DNA of 64,000 nt from Apodospora peruviana (Eukaryota; Ascomycota; Sordariomycetes; Sordariales; Lasiosphaeriaceae). Location of the stretch: positions 496,001 through 560,000 of the forward strand of contig JAUEDM010000002.1 of NCBI GenBank assembly GCA_033439685.1, read 5' to 3'. Made by a program: the position numbers and the translations under genes. Of the stretch, positions 11,424-22,846 are shown piece by piece. The notes beneath the pieces are model-generated. The model worked only from the letters and a program-made list of their open reading frames with translations, was not told the DNA's origin and did no database searches. Position 1 is the stretch's first letter. Each line of letters opens with the position of its first letter.

Positions 11424-13649
11424 CAGCGTCTTAAGATAGACTAGATAAGGTAAGAAACTATAATATTACTAACTCTTTATATTCTTTTCTGTCTTTATAT
11501 AAGATAGATCTGAGGGAACTGTTAGCTTTATACTTTTATCATTATTCTAGAATCCTTTATGGCTGTGTGATACAGGAAAGGAAGGCAGGATGGATGGAGC
11601 TCAATTGCTTCAATTGTCGTGGATTAGAGTAGCCTATCAGAGCGCTCGATTCCGAGCGCTCGTCAAGAATAGCACTAGGCCAAACGTAGACTAGCTTCAT
11701 GTCGCCCATGCACCCCCAAAGGTCGTGCGAGCCAGCCACACAACCTAATTCATCATCCTTCTCTACAACAAAATACTACATCAATTGCTGGGATCAACCC
11801 CGACGCCATCGCTGTGGCTGCTTTTATAAGGTTATAAACTTAAAGATACACCCGTTGCCAAAGCAGTAAACATCTGTTAGCCAGTGGTAAACTTGCCAAA
11901 TTTATCATCAGACGGCGGGATGGTAGGCTTGTTGGAAGGGTTCCATATTGCCCGGCTGTATTTCTAAAAGCGGCACTAGACTATAGTACGCCACTTAAGT
12001 AAATACGAAAGTATCCTTCAAGTTAATGATATCTCGTACTGTCCAGCTTCGTTGCTCAAGGGCTCATTAGGCAAACCGCAAGCGGTTTTCGTCACTTGTT
12101 TGGTCCATAATCAGACGGTCGCCAAGAGACAGATCCAACCAACCGCAACGTGGCCAGCCAGGGTCAGCCAGAACAGGGTCAGCCAGGCAATTGTCGATCA
12201 GCAAGATTAGCCAAACCTTCGCTGGACTACCTCGGCCATTCCCGCTCAACGAAGGCCAAGGTCGTGCCTCGTCGGACCATTTTGACCAGCTACCTTCACT
12301 TCCTTTCGATCCCCCAACGATCCTCCCATAGTGTTGCCATTTTTATTCTCCATTTATGCCAAGTACTCTGGACGATGTCACGGCCGGCATCAAGGATCGA
12401 TGGACGAACTCATCAATTGGGCGCTATCAACGAAGATTCTAAACTGCAGAGGAAAGGAAAGAAAAGAACAGTCCTTGGAGCGCGAAGCGCGACAAGCTTT
12501 CATCGTGGGGTGGGACCCCTTGACCTTCGTTGCTCCTGATTGGTCCTAGTGGCTGAGTCTCCACACCGTTCCCAACGATAGCTCTGCGGGGCGGCTGGGA
12601 GGCATGAAACAAGGGTCTGGGAGGGCTTGGTCCTCACAGACGATACCGAGGCTGAATAAAAGGGTTAATAAAAGGAAGGAAGAAAGAGGTTGTCTTCTTT
12701 TCCATGATACAATGGTCAACAAGACACTCTTAGCTGATCAAAAATTTGTGTCAATTTAAGGTGTTCAAGGCCACGTGAAAGGATACTGAGAGACAGAGAA
12801 CTGTGTGGTCAGAAGCTTGTTGCGAAGTATCCACCGCCAAAGGAATAACATTTAGCTTTTGAGTCTTTAATCAATTTTGATGTTAAATTGGTGGATTGAT
12901 TTATATAATCCTTTTAACAAGCTCAATAAGGTCATGGAGACTGCAGGTGCTCCTAGGCACCGGGAGTGGTTGATTTGGTCACCTTTGTAATTGTAGACAT
13001 GGATATATATATGATCCATACTGCAAGTGGTATTATTATCAACTGTAATTGCCTTAATAAAGAGAATAACTTTTTTTCCACTATTACATGCCGCAAATAC
13101 AACTGCCTATTAATCTCCATTTGGTCAAAGTATAAAATGATCGCTGTAAGTATCCGAGGCAGAATTAAAGAAATGAATAGTCGAGAATACACTCGAAGAA
13201 CATTTAAATCTCTAGAATCCCCTCCGGCGCCTTTTTTTTCTCAGATTTAGGAAAGAAAATATACGCATAATTGGGAGAATTGTTATTGTTCTCTAGTGCT
13301 GTGTCAAACGTGGTGCGCCCAGCAAAACGCTTAAGCTCCCAACCGACATAAAATACACACCATACGTGAGATAAAACACCTTCGTCATCACCTATTCTTC
13401 CACATAGGACTCTTGGCAATCTATGGACATTCCATGTGTATTCGAAATTCGGGCTTGTTGCCAAAAAGGTAGCAAGATTTTTGCTGTGCTAACTTGAAAT
13501 AGGATAAACAAACCAGTCCAACGAACAATCAGCTTGAATTTACATGTATTATTGCCCAGCCTGCCGACAATGTCTTGGTTAATTTGACTATTTAGCCCGA
13601 ACCGAGTTACAATGGCGACCACTACTTCTCTCTTACGATTCATAGGTCG
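11424..13649. other. AT-richer spacer with no supported gene
   Basis: Downstream of the NLR gene no frame shows a recognised motif. A small direct repeat of AGGGTCAGCCAG lies near 12160-12190. Open frames at 12150-12549 and 12953-13679 are short, lack start context and have no family match that I can see. The right end borders the C48/STAND relic, so part may be decayed sequence of that gene. Confidence 0.5.
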
Positions 13650-16600
13650 AGTTTCCAAATTCAAGACAAGCCTCTTCAAACATTACAACTTAGCAAATAG
13701 TTGAATGACGAGATTGTCAATAGCGCGCTCCATCTCATTTAAGCAATGAGCAACAACAAGGTGGAGGTTATCGATTTGTACGCGCTTCAAGGCTTGCAGT
13801 GCTGTGCAAGAGTTGCCTTCCACAATGCCAAAATCCTCCTCCCGATGCTGATCCGCGAAAAACACTGGGCTCTTAGTGTGTATGAAGACGATGTAGGGCT
13901 TTTAGTTTACAACTCTCTCCCAAGCTAGACTACCAAGGAGAATATATCAAGTCAAGCTTGTAAGTTTTTCTTAGAGATTCTTGAAAAAGATGACATCGAC
14001 TACCCTGACATTATAATTACTTTACCGCTACTCCAGGTCAATAACGACTGTGGTGTACTTGTTATTGTCGCGGCTTTCTATAAGGCTATGGACGAAAATA
14101 TTGCCGGCATGCAGCCAGCTCTTGACAGCCACGTCGCCCACCTGGCCGAGAAACTCACCCGCGATGATCGTGACGGTGGTGAGCTCTGCCGATATATCAC
14201 GAAGGCGCTCCTCGCCCGCTACGAGGGAAACTTCCTGTGGCCAAACTTGGCCTGCAGAGTGGTTCAAGTCAGCTTTGAGCGGCGGGACGCGGTAGCAGAC
14301 TGGATCGCTTACATGCCAACGGGCGTCACGGAGCTGTACAAATATGTTGTTACAAACATGCTTGAGACACTATTGATAGCCGGAAACGTCTACTGCAAAA
14401 CGGTCATGTCACCTTGGCTGCTGCGGAGCGGCCACTGTGCCTGTCGGAGCTGGAAGATGTTATGACGGTGCTATTGAGGGTCAGCCCGGTGCACATCATC
14501 TCGAGCAAATGAGTCCCATTTCTGGAGATTCTACGCGGCGAGGATAACATCGATATTGTCCTTTGTGCACTCCTCGGCGAAGGAGTTTATGCAGGAAAAG
14601 GCAAAATGGGAGGCCAAAGACATCCATTCCTACAACACGCGGAAATGCCTGGCCTGGTTATCAGGGTCGCTGGGGACACGGGCAGTAGCAGTAGCCGACT
14701 TATCGCCCGCTGATCATTACGCCACATCGCACTGGCTGTATCATCTCACACAGGTTGACTTCACTAGGAGGGCGGTGCTAAGCGAAGTCAACGAGTTTTT
14801 GATCAAGTACTTCCTGCAGTGGTTGGAGGTTATGATGCCCTCGGGTAACCTGTCACGAATATTGAGGTAGATAAGACGCCTAGAGACGATGGTGAAGGTT
14901 AGTTTACTATATATGTCATTGTGTTGGTATCGGTTTTTCACCTGACCCGTAAGGGCACGGTTTTCCTGTACAATAAATAATTTGAAGGTCCCACGCGCCC
15001 AAGGGCACAGCGGTGTATGAATAATAATAATAATATATATGTCATTGTTCAACAAGATTATGAACTATTAACTGACCAAACTTAACCCCGATCCTCGCAC
15101 AGCTCCAACTGAAGGACACCAACTTCGTCAGGCAGCGCTGTTGCCTGCCTGCAATCCGTGCTGCCTCCAACTTCCTCCAGTTCTACTTGATGAACAAGGT
15201 CCCGGGAGTTGATCTCAAAACTACCTCCTTTTCTGCCCGAACAACTTCGGGGTCGCAGGCGCCGCCGAGCTGCTTCATGTCAATGAAATCACATCCAGCC
15301 AATGGCTCCCCGAGCCACCGAAAGTTAGACAACACAGCAGCTCAATCATCCTCGAAGGGAACATCGACACCGGCGACGTCCGGTCCTGCGTGTACTCGCC
15401 CGATGGCAGCCGCATCGCGTCAGCCTCAAACGACGGGACGCTCCGCATCTGGGACGTATATACCGGCGAAATGCAGCACATCATCATGACCGGGCAACGC
15501 TGGGTGTACAAGGTCCAGTTCTCCAATGATGGTGGCCGCCACCTTGCGGCTCTCGACGAAAGCTGTATCAAGATTTGGAACGCAAATATGGCGGTGCTGG
15601 AGAAGACGCTGCAGGTATCGGATTTTGCAGACGGCGGTGATTCTGATCCCCCACGCTATTATTGGTCTTTTAGCCGAGACATGGCCTTCTCCGAGGATGG
15701 GACCCGGTTGGCGGGCATCACGGGGATGAACACAGTGGGCGTCTGGAAGATCCTTTCGTACGAGCCTGTCAAAGCGTGGTGCGCGCCGCGTCAAGACGCT
15801 CAAACATCGGCCACCTGTTCGAGGTACGCCAGCAAGGGCGAGCTCGTCATTGGATTTGAACGGGGGGAAACTTTCATGCCTGTGTGGACTCGTACACGGG
15901 TGACTAGCTCTACAGTATACCGACTCATGGCGCCCAGCCAACATGTCTGTGCTTCTCGCCATATTCCGTTGGCTGGCAGTCGGTTCTGCTGATGGGAAAG
16001 TGTGCCGGTATGAGTGGCATCCGGTTAATGAACATGAAGCTGTGATTGACCGTGACGGCCTGGGGCTGAGCACATTCCCCGGCCGGAACATCGACGGAGT
16101 AGGGCCCATCCATAGTATCTCTTTTTCGCCCGATTTCTTCGCTTCTTGATTCTGCGCCCATCTCCGATGACGACGCCATCAGGATCTGGGACATGCGTAT
16201 CCCCGACAACCTTCAGGTGTCCGCTGGGCTTTGCGAGGACATCGTCAGTTTGTTGAATCGGTGGCGTGCTCCCCGGTCGAATGTTCATACTTTATATCCG
16301 CGTCGACGATAAGACCGTCGGTTTATGGAACGCGGGTGATGCGGTGGATGATGCAGCAGGAACAGAGGAAAGGACAGCGACGCCGGTTGAACGGCGCACC
16401 ATCAAGGAGCATACCAACCCCATCAGCATGGTCAGCTTTTCTCCCGATGGCCAGCTTTGGCATCAATGTCGAAAGATGGGCAAATATGTCTTTGGGATGG
16501 TAACTCGGGGAACCAAAAGAATTGCCATTCTGAAGGCCACCTTGTTGACAGGGAGGACACATGGCTGATCTTCTCCCCCGACGGCCGAAGACTGGGCTCA

Positions 16601-17460
16601 ATAACATCGACTGATTGCAGCCTTTTGATCTGGGACACCACGACCGGAGCGCGCACGCACTAGTTCACTGGACAGGGCCATATAGTCCGGTGTATTGCTT
16701 TCTCGAATAATGGACAGGTGGTCGCTTCCGCCTTGAAGGACGGGTTGGTTCACGTTTGGGATCTGACTGAGGAGGATTATAGCGATCATGACGATGATGG
16801 AAATAATGATGAGGTCAACGATAATGGCAATGGTGGTACGGCGGAGAGTAAAGCAGGGGTCGATGAGGAAACAACCAAGCTGCCGATTAGGGTCTTCGAA
16901 GCGGGCTGGGTCCGGTCTGTCGCGTTTTCAGCCAAGGACGGCTATCTTGTATCCGGCGGCAGCAAGGGCATCATCATCCTCTGGAAAATGGAATGCGAGG
17001 CCAACGCGCATGGCAACTCTTCCGTTGACAACTCGTACAAAACCTTCAAGGCAAATGGGTCTGTTTCCGGGCATGCTTTCATGCCTGGCCCTGGAAAGCG
17101 GATCATATCCTCGTCTGCCAGTAATATCCAGATCTGGGATATCAGGACAGGCGCGTGTTCGAGGGTCGTCAAAACCGAAGTGTCTTTCGTGTCGCTTCAG
17201 TTCCACCCAGGTGATCACGAACCGAGCTGGATCCTGACCGAAAACCGGTGCCATTTGTCTCGACGAGCTGGAATTCCCTGAGAAGAGTGCAACAGATGGC
17301 ATCGCCACGAGGACGACGGCGCTGGCACTTCCTTCTTGGGCTCCGTGGAGCTTCAAGTCGTCCGGCGACTGGATCAGGTGGAAGTACAGAGACGTCATCT
17401 TCCTGCCGAAGCGGTTCAGGCCTGCCGGTGCTCTCAGTCATTGGAGTGAATGGGATCGAA
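13650..17460 (+). pseudogene. Ulp1-like C48 peptidase fused to NACHT/WD40 STAND protein, decayed
   Basis: One frame from about 13650 gives PLQTLQLSK, then LNDEIVNSALHLI, HWALSVYEDDVGLLVYNSL and QVNNDCGVLVIV. These are the WLNDE start, catalytic His, Asp position (here Asn), Gln and Cys of Ulp1/SENP peptidases. Stops lie at 13698 (TAG at the W of WLNDE), 13740 (TAA) and 13926 (TAG). The frame continues without a gap into a STAND C-terminal region (LLARYEGNFLWPNLACRVV). After frame breaks near 14370 and 14557 come RLLQNGHVTLAAAERPLCL and FVHSSAKEFM. A retroposon is inserted at 14923-15033. From 15240 to 17280 WD40 repeats follow (VYSPDGSRIASASNDGTLRI, FSPDGRR, VASALKDGLVHVWDL), with a TAG at 16661. 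The tail (LPSWAPWSFKSSGDWI) matches the usual end of NACHT-WD40 proteins but in another frame. No Walker A motif was seen, so the NACHT core is missing. Confidence 0.85.
14908..15048 (+). mobile_element. short retroposed element, copy B, with 15-bp target-site duplication
   Basis: The element is 14923-15033 (111 bp), starting GTTGGTATCGG and ending in ATAATAATAATAA. It is flanked by perfect 15-bp copies of TATATATGTCATTGT at 14908-14922 and 15034-15048, the mark of target-primed reverse transcription. It interrupts the STAND relic between the NACHT C-terminal part and the WD40 part. It contains the hairpin CCCGTAAGGG inside the larger element fold. Confidence 0.9.
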
Positions 17461-17550
17461 GGAATTGGGTCAGTGGTTGGGTTCGAGGGAATCGGGTCAG
17501 TGGTTGAGTTCGAGGGAATCGGGTCAGTTGTTGGGTTCAAGGTAATCGGT
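17459..17550. repeat. 27-bp tandem repeat, three units plus a partial
   Basis: Units of the type GAATCGGGTCAGTGGTTGGG continuing TTCGAGG are repeated three times with few changes, at the 3' end of the STAND relic. In one frame each unit would read GIGSVVGFE. Confidence 0.8.
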
Positions 17551-18105
17551 GGCGATAGGTTGCGAGTCGGGGGGAGGTGTTGCTGTTCCGGTTCGTGGAA
17601 GGCGTCGAGCCTGCGTGGAATAGGGATTCTTTTCCGAGTGATTGAAGACCGCCAGGGTGTTTGTTCTCAGTCGAGTCAGATAGGGGCATAGTATTGGGTT
17701 ATTAGGAAGGGATGAAGGGAGTGGTGGAGATTTCGCAGATCTTCTTTCATGAATTCTAAAAAGAAAAATGCAGATTTACTTTTTCGTATCAATGGGAACG
17801 GCCGGACTGGACTGGGAAACGGACCACATAAATCTGGACTTATCTATGAGGAAACAAAGCCAACTCAAATATGCGTATAACCATGAAAATGGAAGGCACA
17901 TTTGGGATTTCCTGATAAGTAAGCCCTTATCTATAATGTACAGTGATTACAAAGGAGAGATTCGGCTCTTAGCGGCGATTGGCTCATGCAAGAAGATTGT
18001 GCCTTCACGGCCAAGATAACGGCTCCTCGGATGGGAAGTACAGATTAGAATACGTTCCCGGAACCTTATTTCGACCCCGCGGACTACATCAAATGTCTGG
18101 TCCCT
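17551..18105. other. intergenic, no gene seen
   Basis: Between the STAND relic and the stop codon of the acyltransferase. No frame with motif support was found. Confidence 0.5.
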
Positions 18106-19720
18106 CTAAAGATTCTCCAGCATCGGGTCCTGGGCCAGATATTCCTTCACCTTCTCGAACACCTTGGTCGCGGCGCGGAAATCGCACCAGTACCCTTCCT
18201 CGGTCTTGCACATGATTCTGGCCAGATCTGTTTATTTTACACCATCAAAGTCAGTAAATCATCACCAAGAAAGGGAACTTGAGTGAGCTCGATTGCTTAC
18301 ATCGACCGGGACCGCTAGCCTCACCACCCCTCCCAATAACCATCAACTTGAGCGGTTTCTCTCCGCGAGCCTCTTTGGCGCTGACCATCAGCGCCGGAGT
18401 GAAATCGAGACCACGCCAGGCCGGCGTCCAGTTGGAGATAGACAACAACTTCTCAAAGGGCTCGCAGATGAGGATCCCCTGCTTGCGGCGCACCATCTCG
18501 CGCGTGACGGCCAGCCGCACATCCACCTCGTCTTTCTCAAGAGCTCCCGTGATGGCCTCACGGTTCAAGCGCGCGATGTCGCCGAGGGGTATGGCTGGGT
18601 AGTAGCGGAAGTGCGCCGTCGCGTAGACGAGGCTGTTGTGCAGGAACCCGCGCCATTTGGACTCTTCTGCCAGCTCGGGGATCCGGCCGCGCAGATTTAT
18701 CGTCTGCGAGAGGGCCAGCATGGGCTTGCTCGTCTTTCCGAACCGAGATAGCTGTAGTTGGCCAAGTCAGTATCTACACATAGGTACTAATCACAGCCCG
18801 GTGAAAGGGGGTTGAACTACCTTTGTCAGAACAGCAGTCAAGAAATCCGCGTTCGTCAGCTTTATCGTTTCAGCCTTCTCCCCTGTCGTAGCAGACTTGG
18901 AATGCCTCTCCCGGATTGCATCCACCAGGGCGGCCGGAAACAGCAGCATGGCGGCCTCCTCCTTGGGATGCATCACCAACTCCGGGATGAAACTGAGCAC
19001 AATGACGAAGCGCTCGCCCTTGCGTTTTATCTTCATCTTGCCTTTTTCTCTGGTCTTGGACTTGGGGTACTCCTTGAACGGCTTCTTGCCCGGCAGGACA
19101 TCCTCATCGAACCCGACCATCGGCGGCGGCGCCTTGCCGTCGACCACGCCGATCCACGCCTTCACCAGAACAGCTGTGCCGAGCTGATCACATAACACGT
19201 GCGGCGTGCTCAGCGTCAAGACGCTCGCATCCGTAAAAAGGGTCAGGTGCACGAACAGCAAGGGCGCACCAACGTCGTCCTTCACCTCCAGCGGCCAGTC
19301 TTTTGGCCGGAACCAGCTGTCTACCCTGTCAGTCGAGGGCATCATCCGGACTCCTCCATTCTCTTGTTTCTTTTGCGATGGTTTCTCCGACTCGGAATTC
19401 GTGTCGTTGGCTGATGACAGGTCTGGTTTGAGAAGACTGGACGCGACCTTGTCGATCGAGTGGTCATTCTTTTCCACCGACCACCGGAAGAGCTCGTAGT
19501 CGGGCGCGAACTCTTTGGGGAGATGGTAGACCAGCTTGCCTTTTTTGGGGAGGCCGACGAGGCGCGCGCCGAGCTTGCGCCAATGGTCGCGGATCAGTGT
19601 GTCGAGGCCGTTGCGCAGGGCATCTTGGTCGAGACGGTCGTCTACGATGAAAAATGTGCGGGTGCGGATGTTGGGGACCGGGGTGAAGAGGTCGGTGGGC
19701 GCGATCGGAAGGACGTCCAT
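18106..19720 (-). CDS. BAHD-like acyltransferase (transferase family)
   Basis: Three exons: 19720-18821, 18751-18301 and 18227-18106 (490 codons). TLSTPHVLCDQLG near residue 190 contains the H-x3-D catalytic motif of the fungal transferase family, whose members move acyl groups from CoA to hydroxyls or amines of small molecules. The length fits the family. The second exon carries LSRFGKTSKPMLALSQTINLRG, the segment around the conserved NxR stretch, and HNSLVYATAHF. The canonical DFGWG box near the C terminus was not seen; LDFTPALMVSAKEARG lies in its place. The start is the first ATG. It lies near an alpha/beta-hydrolase and an O-methyltransferase, which would suit a small tailoring group, but no synthase gene is present. 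Confidence 0.8.
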
Positions 19721-20678
19721 TGTTGTTGTTGTGTTGTTGTCGTCGCTTTACAACAAACACCAAGCAATCAAAGAAAGCACCACGTCAGTCGGGAGAGATG
19801 GATGGGCTTTATTGGAGAAGGCGCATGGCCACGCATATCACGGTCCCCGACCAGTGCCTGAGCTTAGGGAATTACAAATTTACTGCGATGGGGTTTTCAT
19901 CCTTCTGCAAGCCTTTCATCCAATAATGCTAGCCCCTGGCGTCTTTCCGACGCCAACGGTGCCACGGTGTAACCAACCGCCTCCAGCGGGCTTGGGAAGG
20001 ATTTCACAGACATAGGATCAGAGACCATGGACCCGCAGTAGTGGTAGGGCAGAAGGCGAAGGAAGAGATCCCTGGGACTTGCCGGGGCCTAAGTAGAGAG
20101 TCTGGGCGCTGCTGGTACCATACATGGTGAGACAGTATTCGTATTCGCATAGTTGCAGCTGACCGCAACAGCAAGACATCCACCGACACCTATCCGTACT
20201 CGACTATGAGATCCGCGTATATCCATGACTACGGAATACAGAGCGCCGAACCTCTTCTATTTGGCCTATTTATGGCGGTCTTTTTTCCACATCCTGGCAG
20301 AAGAACTCCTGTCATAATGGAGCTATTCCTCCCAAAGGATACAGAGGTACAAAAACCTTGCCAATCAGCTGACTTTCCACCCAGGCGGCCGTCAGCCTGC
20401 AGGGCCAAGAAATATTGCATCTGCGTTGGCGAATTGGAGGCTGTCGATCCCTGTTCCGGAAGACCGAGCTCGGATTTCTAAACCCTGTCCCTCACAGTAA
20501 GGTTCCGAAAAAGGCGAAATTAAGGTAATCTGCGGCATATCGCCAGTGCCGAGGGTTGCAATCCCATGAACCAACAACTGCAAGTCTGCAACCACCAACA
20601 ATCTCAGCTCATGTTGGATATCGAGTCTATGTCGATTTGAAAAGTCCACGCCGCATTTTTGTTGGAAGACTGGACGTG
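19721..20678. other. divergent promoter region
   Basis: About 960 bp between the acyltransferase (minus) and the hydrolase (plus), whose starts face each other. The two genes may share control elements. No RNA gene or motif-bearing frame was found. Confidence 0.5.
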
Positions 20679-21856
20679 ATGGCACTGCCGCATCCAGAAC
20701 ATGCCGTCTCTTTGGGTCCAGCAGCGTGGGCGCTTCTTTTGTCGCGGGCAATCCTCATCAGTCAGTAAAACTCCCGCTCACCGCTTGTTGTGTTGTATTG
20801 ACATTGCGCCTCCTTTTTCACCACAACAAAACAGCGGGATCACTAGTCTACAAAGCCACCAGAGCACTCGTCTCCCCAAAGCAACGAAATGGCCGCTCGT
20901 TCTACGAGTATCTCGCCTACGAAGGCCTAGGCGACTACCAGTGCGGCTTGTCCGCCGTTCGGATCCAGAACCTGCTCCCAACAACCTCAAAAAAATGCCT
21001 GCGCTTCGCCAAAGCGCACAACTTAGACTACGCGAAGATCCCCATATTGGACGACAAGACCATCGCCCTCTGGCTGGGCCCACGGAAACCAGCCAAACTG
21101 GTCGTTCACTTCCACGGCGGCGGCTACGCCTGCCCGGCTTTGGGGGCGCAGATCAACATGGCCTTCGGGTTTCGACCGCGACCTGATGTAGCCGTTGTGG
21201 TCCTGCAGTACGCCCTCGCGTCCGAAAAAGCGAATCACTACCCGTACCAACTACAACAAGCCGCCGCGCTGCTGCAGCACATCCTCCACACCGAATTGAT
21301 TCCCGCGTCGGCGATAACGCTGGTCGGCGACTCGGCCGGCGGCCATCTCCTCTTAGGTCTGCTCATGCACATCAACCACCCCAACCCGGCCGTGCCGCCG
21401 GTCACTGTCGGAGAAAACAAGTTCGCCGGCGCGGCGCTCATCTCGCCTAGAATCGAGATCGAGTCGAATCTTCTTCTCGAGTCAAGTGCGACAAAGCCGC
21501 GCGACATCATCAGACCAGCCTCGCTCGAATACTGGGGCCGCAATTTTCTGGGAGGCGCGCCCAGGGACCCGTGGAATAATGTCCTCTCTGCGCCGGCGGA
21601 GTGGTGGGCTGATCTTCCGGTCGACGACTTGCTTGTCACTTTTGGGGAGTGCGAGCTCTTTCGCGACGATATCGCGCGGCTGTGCGAGGTTGTTAAGGAA
21701 TCGACGCATTATACGGGCAAGATCACGGCTGTTGAGGGGGCTGGCGAGCTGCATGAGCATATGGTTATGAATCGGTTCTTGGGGATGAACCGGGCTTGCG
21801 AGACCGAGACGGCGTACGTGGAGTGGTTTGAGCAGCGCGTGGGAACTCGGAGTTGA
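20679..21856 (+). CDS. alpha/beta-hydrolase of the hormone-sensitive-lipase/esterase type
   Basis: Two exons, 20679-20760 and 20835-21856 (367 codons). The first exon gives MALPHPEHAVSLGPAAW and a short hydrophobic segment that may anchor the protein in a membrane. LVVHFHGGGYACP holds the HGGG oxyanion-hole motif and LVGDSAGGHLLLG the nucleophile elbow with its serine. The acid and base would lie near FGECELFRDD and GAGELHEHM. Members hydrolyse esters of small acyl or aryl substrates. The donor was chosen as GTCAGT because the nearby GTAAAA does not keep frame with the downstream exon. The first exon is less certain than the second, which could also be read from an ATG at 20726. Confidence 0.85.
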
Positions 21857-21934
21857 GCGGGGTAATCTTGTGTGGAAAGGGAGAATGGAGTGAGAATCAT
21901 TGGCCGCCGAACAACCTTTGGCTTGAACAAGCAC

Positions 21935-22240
21935 CATGGCGAGACTCGCGCCTGAGCTTCTCCGTGAAAACTGCCTCTGGTGCCTACCTAGTCTCGATGC
22001 CGAAGACCATGTGAGTTGAAGTGTTTAACAAATCTCCGTGATTTATTAACCAACACCTTTACGGTGAGAACACCAAGCTGTTTAATGGGTGCATTGTCTA
22101 CCTCCCCCACTGACAACAGCAGCCGAGTGTCGGTGTTCAGTGTGAAATAGTCCCCTCCAACACGAGCCCAGGTGCTCTGGGTGTACTGGTCAATGACTTC
22201 GAAGCCACCCCAAAGGGCTTCCTAAAGGCATTGGCTGCGT
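21935..22240 (-). pseudogene. relic of the C-terminal part of a HET-type gene
   Basis: Read on the minus strand, the segment gives FEVIDQYTQSTWARVGGD, then QLGVLTVKVLV and FGIETR followed by a stop, then EAQARVSPWC. It aligns with the relic at 28108-28470 (FEIIDQYPESGWAQVGEG, LGILTIRVGVF, IGIETTLGT, AQARVVPW). Exact DNA stretches such as GAGCTCAGGCGCGAGT in one copy and GAAGCTCAGGCGCGAGT in the other support common origin. It is a detached fragment just after the hydrolase stop. Confidence 0.75.
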
Positions 22241-22846
22241 CTGCCCTGTACATAACGATCAGCTCGGGGGCGAGGCCGAGATTTAATCGTCATGCCTAAG
22301 TTTATCATCGTTATGCCGGCCCGAACAGATTCACAAATCTCCGAATCCGACTCCTATAATCTGTTAGGTTTAGATGGGTTATAAAGTGTGAGCTATCGTA
22401 AGATAATACTGCAAGGCTTTTATCCATGAAGTAAGGGGCTCATTAACATTGGCTTCCAAATGGCTTCACGACTTGGACTTCTCTTATTAGCTGAACGGTT
22501 CCCTTCCGGTATATTTCGCTTCTCACCAAGAGCGAACGCCCCTTACCAAAAGCGCAGTTTCTTGCAGATGCGTGCCGTCGTTGCACGGCTCGCCAACAGT
22601 TGCAGATTAATTGGGCAACATCCGAACGAACGAGACTGGTCCCGTGATCTTTGGCGAATAGAGTCAAACCTACCCCACCAAGTGGTTCACAGAATATGTA
22701 CAGGTGGCTGAGGTGTAGTAGCTTTTGATTAATTGATTAATAATAGATGCCAGGAGCCTTGACAGAGACTCTCGGGTGTTACGGTCCATCCCTTCGGAGT
22801 CGAGGTCTGCCGAAGAGGGACAGACGAGGCTGGCTGGCCCAAAAGC
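22241..22846. other. intergenic, no gene seen
   Basis: Lies upstream of the gene at 22847. No motif-bearing frame was found. Confidence 0.5.

Noticed and set aside
12150..12549. Overlapping frames of 72-129 codons
   Set aside because: No motif, no partner exon, composition as in spacer.
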